This document shows, in pieces, positions 58,856-64,000 of a stretch of 64,000 nt of DNA. The position numbers and the translations under genes are program-made. The stretch is taken from NCBI GenBank assembly GCA_015350385.1, contig WNKI01000001.1:985870-1049869 (forward strand). The letters run 5' to 3'. Origin of the DNA: Aculops lycopersici. Taxonomy: Eukaryota; Arthropoda; Arachnida; Trombidiformes; Eriophyidae. The notes below the pieces were generated by a model that did not search any database, was not told the origin of the DNA, and saw nothing but the letters and a program-made list of their open reading frames with translations. Position 1 is the stretch's first letter. The number at the start of each line of letters is the position of its first letter.

Positions 58856-60184
58856 TTACACATTCGACTTACTCCTATTGTGCTGCCTTAGGGTCTCGGG
58901 ATACGAGTTCCGGGTAAAGCGGCAGTTGGATTGTTTGCAAAGGCAGTAGATTCCATCGCGCTTACACTTGACCAGCCAGTAGTTGTCGCCATAGTTTAGG
59001 GTTAGTTCAGTGTTTGAGGGAATATCCTTGTTGGTAAAGAAGGAGATGTAAGGGAATCGGCGATCTTGATGGACGGTGAAAGTGCGAATGCCGACGACAT
59101 TTGGATTACAAGAGTGATTGATAAATCTGGTGAAATTTCCAAAAAATTTGGCATCACAGACAAAAGGCCCGGGTTTCAAGTTGCGCTCAAACACCTGTCT
59201 CTGTTCCTGTGGTTCTTCCTCCTCCTCCTCTTCTTCTTCCTCTTGTCGCTGATCCTTGTTTTCCAAGCTTTGATTGTTGTACTCCTCAACAACACTAACC
59301 TCCTGCTCCTCTGGCTGATTATCCGCTTGCTCAATATCATTAGAATCCTTCAATCTTTCATGATCCCTGTTGGTCACGGTTGCTGTTTCTAGATCACTCT
59401 CATCGACCACAATGTTTCCGCCGGCGCAACTATAAGCCTCCTGCTCAATATCGTACTCATCCTCCTCTGCTAACTCGGTCAGCGTAGGCTGAGATTGATG
59501 ATTGGATCTCTCGCGCTTGTCTCGATCCGAGACTGACTCCAGATTAAACAGGTAGGTGTCGTCGCGGCGACCAAACGATTGGGCGGCCGACATGAGCTCG
59601 CCACTGTAAATGCCAACAAAAGTGCCACGCTTCAGGGGTTCCAATGTCCTGACACCCCAACCACGAGACTTGGTGCGAATCAGCGCCAACTGACACTTGG
59701 GCCCATTTTGAATCACCATATTCTGGCACTTCTTTGGATTACACCAGCAGCGAGCATTACATTCCATTATAACCTCCGGGGCACTAATATCATATTCGTC
59801 GCTAAGACGACCCTCGGCGTTGTAACACTTGGCCGAGTTATATTTGGTGGTGCAAGCACAGTCGCTGCCACTACAATCTCCCAAACAAGTGCAACAATTG
59901 ACACCCATCAAGGTGGTGTCCATGTCAAGTGGATCCTCGTAGGTGATATGGTCGCTTACGTAATAATAATCAAGCGGCGGCTGATCATTGCGCTTGTAGC
60001 TGAGGGCGGGTATTTCGACAGCCTCGCGACCATTGCTAATATCCTCACAAATCAAGTGCTCGTTTTGACCTAATTTAATTGACCTCGCTCCCGAGTGGGA
60101 AGCAGGAGAGGGAGCCGAAGACTTCAGGAATGGAATTGACAAATGTCTAAAGATACCGAAACCCATTCTTGGCTTAAATTTCAT
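58856..60184 (-). CDS. SET-domain histone lysine methyltransferase, SUV39/G9a class
   Basis: Nuclear S-adenosylmethionine-dependent methyltransferase, predicted to act on H3K9. Of 442 residues, a pre-SET zinc cluster (about 97-153) carries the Cys pattern CCTCLGDCSGSDCAC...C...C...CWCNPKKC. The SET domain starts at RGWGVRTLEPLKRGTFVGIYSGEL (about 174-197). It continues after a ~120-residue acidic, Glu-rich insertion (about 218-338) with FTRFINHSCNPN (N356-H357-S358-C359) and LNYGDNYW (Tyr398). The post-SET CLCKQSNCRF follows. The motifs resemble EHMT/G9a (VIQNG, VHQDRRFPYISFF), but ankyrin repeats and chromodomain are absent. The alternative is a SETMAR-like or SUV39 relative. Confidence 0.9.
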   Translation of the reverse strand: MKFKPRMGFGIFRHLSIPFLKSSAPSPASHSGARSIKLGQNEHLICEDISNGREAVEIPALSYKRNDQPPLDYYYVSDHITYEDPLDMDTTLMGVNCCTCLGDCSGSDCACTTKYNSAKCYNAEGRLSDEYDISAPEVIMECNARCWCNPKKCQNMVIQNGPKCQLALIRTKSRGWGVRTLEPLKRGTFVGIYSGELMSAAQSFGRRDDTYLFNLESVSDRDKRERSNHQSQPTLTELAEEDEYDIEQEAYSCAGGNIVVDESDLETATVTNRDHERLKDSNDIEQADNQPEEQEVSVVEEYNNQSLENKDQRQEEEEEEEEEEPQEQRQVFERNLKPGPFVCDAKFFGNFTRFINHSCNPNVVGIRTFTVHQDRRFPYISFFTNKDIPSNTELTLNYGDNYWLVKCKRDGIYCLCKQSNCRFTRNSYPETLRQHNRSKSNV

Positions 60185-63100
60185 GTTTATTGTGTATCAT
60201 GAGTAGTACGTAAGTGGAACAGTAAGTGGGTCGGTTTTGAGACCAATTCATCTATTGCCCTAAAACAGTGTTTCAAACAAGATTGTCAGTCATTCTTTTG
60301 GGCAACTCAATGATGTAGAGCCGTAATCTTTTTTTCTTTTGGTTTTGTTTTGGTTTAAAGAGCAGATTTGATCTTTTGGCACTTTGCAATCTTTCACCTG
60401 TGGCTTCGATATCAATCGATTCAACGAGACAAATGTTTTCGAGATCATCTATCGCAGTGAGCCTTGCTTGAGATAGTTCAAGATGTTTTAGTTCTAACAG
60501 ACCGCAAATGGTATGCCACGATGATGAGAATGCCCCTTGACAGGCGGACGTTGTGCAAGTATCGTCATGCATTACCGTTACCGGCACCTCCACCTGCCCA
60601 TTAAAGCGTGAAGTGGCCACTCAGAGATCGAGATTATTTCCATCGAGTCTCAACTGTCTCTCGTTGCTTTGTTGAGAGGAAGAAAGAGCCGGACTCGATT
60701 GTTTAGTTGGTTGTAGTCGCTAGTCGCTAGATGAGTGGGTTAAAACGGGAACCGAGCCGAACCAACATACCATTACGTGCCTACAACTGTCAAGTCTTTC
60801 CACACTCTCGTCTGGTTCGGCTATCACGACCACTACCAACAACGACGAGGGTGACAACCTTAATGAATTCTGTGCCACCACGAACGCGAGCGACCGAGCC
60901 AATCGGTTCGGCCGCAACGCTGAAATCTAGGCAACGGTGGCGGTGGCGGCAACTGCCGCTATAGCAGCAGCCACCACCACAAAGTCTCTCGCCAAGTGGG
61001 CGGCGCCATGGGGAGCCGCTAAACGGCCGTGAGCCGGTCGGTTAGTCGTCGTTCTGTTGGTGGGTTGAGATTGCGACTGAGAGACTTGTGATCGGGGCAA
61101 GAGGAGAAAGCAGCGCCCATCGTTAGTTGTTCTTTTTTGCACTCGAGAATTGATTTTGTCGCTATGCGCACAGCAAAGCGCCTAGCGACTTTCTCTGGAA
61201 GCAGAGACAAGGACATTGCACAACGTGGAAGTGATCGCGGCGGAAGGGGATCACGGCCGACCGGAAGTGGGCACAGTACCGCCGCTCGGTTCTATCTTTA
61301 CAAAGTCCGAAGGAGGTTCGTGATCTCCACTGAGGCAGCGCCAGAGGCAGCTGCGACCGCTAACGATGAATGGGGGGCGGCTTGTGTGTAATTTCAACTG
61401 GGCCAACACCAACTACCAGCTCGCAGCTGTAACAAATAGATAGGAGCCTCAATAAGAAGAGACTGAAACCATGAAACTGCCATCACAATATGACTATGGA
61501 TTTGGATGAAACCAGCGAACGGGAATGAGGATTCCTAGTGCGAGCTAGAGTACTATGGCCTCAGCAGCACCAACAACGGCGACAATGATGTCGGCGCTTC
61601 GGTGGTTGTTCTTGCTGCTGTTGCCGTCAATATAGATGAATGATGATGAATATTTGCGCGCGAGGGGACTTCGTTAGCTCGTTGTGTTTTCGTCGCCATC
61701 ATTGATGGTTGTGTCGCTATTGCTAGGGTTGCCGCCAGTGGGCTTGGCGGTGGTCGTTGGGCAATCGTGTCTTTGCGAATGCACACATGCAAAGACACAA
61801 TGACTTTGGTTGGTTTGTTGCCTCAAACGGAGTCCCTAAACAAAGAGATATTTGTGGGCACCACTAACCTCAGAGTAGGAGGTGAAAGTTGGCGAGAGGA
61901 GCATTAGAGTCAGATGGTTGGTTTGTTTTGCAAGTCCGGTGCGACATTTCGCGCAAGGACAGAGGCGAGAGATTGAGGAGAATAGTGGCGTTCAATTATC
62001 GCTCTCTAATCCACTGGCTAGTCGGCGGTTGTTAGATAGGCAAAGGGGCATTAGTGATGATGCGGTCCATTCATTCATTCATACACTCATTTGTTCATTC
62101 AAACGTCAACAATATACCTCGTCATAGTTTCGTTCATCTCATTCGGATACCATGACCGCAATCAGATTGCACCCCAATTTCCCACACCCAGAGTTGTGAT
62201 TCGGAGCAACGTCACGTCCACTCGCAAACCAAGCATAGCGGGTTTTTCGTCGCCTAGGTCGCAACTCGGTGGTTGTTGATATTTGCGAGTGTTACTTTAG
62301 TGGTGACCGAAGAAACACTTAGACTTTGGCGCACAAATCATTATGTTTGTTTTGGCCGATCAGCCAGCTAGCTTGGCGCTCTTGTTATCTTGTGGTCGCC
62401 AAGAGTGCGGTGCATTCGCGATGGCGATGAAACTTGATACTGGCCGACTCAATGGCTGGCTGGCTGGTAGGCTAGCTAGATAGCTAGCAAGGCCCCCGCG
62501 ACTTCCGGTCCTCGAGACAAACTCTGCCTTCTAAGGGATAACTGGCCATGCTCATTCATAGGCGACACACTAAGAGTCTTCTAGAGTCTGTCTCAAGCGC
62601 GAGCTGAGATCCCGGCGAACCAACACACAATTTATCATTCCAACACCAGAAGCCAGCTCGTCTCTTTGGTTTCAGTTTCTTCGATGGCAAGCGAGCGCTG
62701 GTGGCGCGAACAAACTCTTGTGCCCCAAAATGGACTCAAGAGTTCAGATTTAACGGACAAGGGGAAAAAGAGCGCCCATCGATGGATCCATCGATGGGCG
62801 TCACATCGTTTCTCGTTTGCGCCTCGATCGTTTAAATAGCAAGACACTCTTTGCTTGCCAAGTCACGATGTGAGCAAATTCAACCGGAAGTCTGTTGTCT
62901 AGACTACTGGCCCTCTCTTCGCTCCTGCAACTTTCAACGAGATGAGGCTTAAAATGTCAATTCGCACTCTCTGGTGCTCGAAGTCTTTCTCAAGAAACTC
63001 ATGGGCCGGAAAGGAGGAGAAATTTTTAGCAATGATATAGAGGAGCTGCAACGACTTGTTAGCTTAGCAAGCAAATAGACGATCCTTGTGACTCTCAGCG

Positions 63101-64000
63101 CTCGAGCATAGAAGATATATATGTCGCTGTTGGTGCAGTGGGTCATTTTTGTTGCAGTGTATCCTTTTAACGCCCCCTTTGGCTGGAAGAAAAGCGGGAA
63201 GCATGGATATTTTATGCACAATTTAACGTCCGAGGGTTGCGCTCAGATGGTTGCGGCGCGATGCTCACTTGTCGTCTCGGGGTGGCCAAGCCAAATGACC
63301 ACGTTTTGTTGTGCTACGCTACTCCCAAACCCACTGCCTGGCGATTCATAGTCTCCTTTTGTGGTTGAATTTGTGAGCCCAATACAGAAAAACGCGCAGC
63401 TAGTGGTAGTAGTAGGTTTGCGCATTTAGAGTCAATGGCAGTCGCTAGCGAGTGTGCGCCTAGCGACTTCTGCGCACAAAATCAGCAAACAGTGGCTAGT
63501 GATTTGTGTGCTCGTCTCGAGACAACTACCATCCAACCGCAAGTTCTAGGTTCCACTTCCGCCGGCGAGTTGGCGAGCAAGTGAGCCAAAGAGTTCGAGC
63601 GAACCAAGGAAACGAACGCTCGCGCGCGAAAAAGAAGCAAAAGATGGGAAGGTTGCCATTAACATTTTGCGACGCCCACTAGTTTACTCAAGTTTGCCTG
63701 GCTAGGGTTGGCATCAAAACAAACATCAAGTGACTGAGGAGACAAGGACTCACGACAAGACAACGGCGCTGAGCGACCAGAGAGACTAGAGCATTGCGAC
63801 GTTATCTCGAGGATGAGGCAGTAAGAGTTTAAGAAAGAGACACGAAGACAAGCCAGTCGAGAGAGGGAGAAAGGAAGAAAGACGTTGGTGTTGCGTAATT
63901 TCTCTCAAAGTTAGTGACGCTAGAGTTGCCACTGAAACCATCTTCGCTGTCGTTGTTGTCCTCGTCGTCGCTGCCACAGAGTCGCAGGGTTAAGGTTTGT
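60185..64000. other. 3.8-kb non-coding low-complexity region to the window end
   Basis: I find no supported gene. It contains a 28-bp perfect palindrome (62,773-62,800), a 14-mer GCGCCTAGCGACTT at 61,178-61,191 and again at 63,456-63,469, five GTCGCTAG-type octamers and CAT/GTC-rich simple sequence. Unlike the left desert, GCAACARGT sites are not enriched. The first few hundred bases should include the SET gene promoter; the rest may be regulatory DNA of a gene beyond the window. Confidence 0.45.
62773..62800. repeat. 28-bp perfect palindrome
   Basis: Both 14-bp halves (first half CGCCCATCGATGGA) are exact reverse complements with no spacer, centred between 62,786 and 62,787. Confidence 0.95.

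Noticed and set aside
60273..60620. 115-codon minus-strand frame just upstream of the SET gene
   Set aside because: Considered as a 5' exon or upstream cistron of the SET gene, but it has its own stop, no recognisable domain and no convincing splice link.
1..64000. CRISPR arrays, bacterial operons, tRNA or rRNA genes
   Set aside because: No direct-repeat/spacer pattern, Shine-Dalgarno context or tRNA A/B-box pair was found by eye; all genes are eukaryotic in type.
1..64000. Transposons or endogenous viruses
   Set aside because: No transposase, reverse transcriptase, integrase or capsid-like frame and no long terminal repeats seen; the inverted repeats present are short and isolated.

Overview
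This is eukaryotic nuclear DNA from a small animal, most likely an arthropod and probably a mite. Metazoan housekeeping genes (SRP receptor alpha, TAF2, snurportin-1, WASHC4, SF3B6, ITFG2, UCKL1, collagen prolyl 4-hydroxylase alpha) lie close together, and almost every one is a single uninterrupted reading frame, including proteins of 1175 and 1334 residues. Near-complete intron loss in a compact arthropod genome is known in eriophyoid mites. That placement is my inference, not something the sequence proves.

Layout. Positions 1-17,764 form a gene desert of microsatellites and low-complexity DNA. It is strongly enriched in two related motifs: GCAACARGT (Snail/Scratch-type E2-box, at least 23 copies by eye) and CAGGTAA/TTACCTG (21 copies). 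It leads into a six-finger C2H2 transcription factor (17,765-19,564) and looks like that gene's cis-regulatory domain. Positions 19.7-60.2 kb are gene dense: AFG2A-type AAA ATPase (-), SRPRA (+), DEG/ENaC channel (-), thioredoxin (-), a 50-residue membrane micropeptide candidate (+), SF3B6 (+), a hypothetical gene (-), an orphan gene with an internal duplication (+), UCKL1 (-), P4HA (+), ITFG2 (+), a secreted cyclase/kynurenine-formamidase-like enzyme (+), TAF2 (+), then a six-gene minus-strand run (SNUPN, WASHC4, small membrane protein, ENOPH1, hexokinase, membrane protein), followed by a receptor-like protein (+) and a SET-domain histone methyltransferase (-). Positions 60.2-64 kb are again non-coding low-complexity DNA.

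There is no operon-like functional grouping. Genes are often head-to-head with 160-600 bp between starts, suggesting shared bidirectional promoters, or tail-to-tail with 28-125 bp between stops, suggesting overlapping 3' UTRs. Many conserved proteins carry low-complexity insertions (TAF2, hexokinase, SET protein, ITFG2, UCKL1), and a few look shortened (AFG2A without its N-domain, SF3B6 without its C-terminal helix, the channel without its cytoplasmic N-terminus).

The items most worth a second look are the motif-dense desert upstream of the zinc-finger gene, the orphan protein built of two diverged copies of one ~155-residue unit, the overlapping membrane-protein/hexokinase frames, the micropeptide, and several perfect inverted repeats. 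Two assembly-quality problems are visible: scattered Ns in the left-end (AG)n tract and a 20-N gap inside microsatellites at 39.1 kb.
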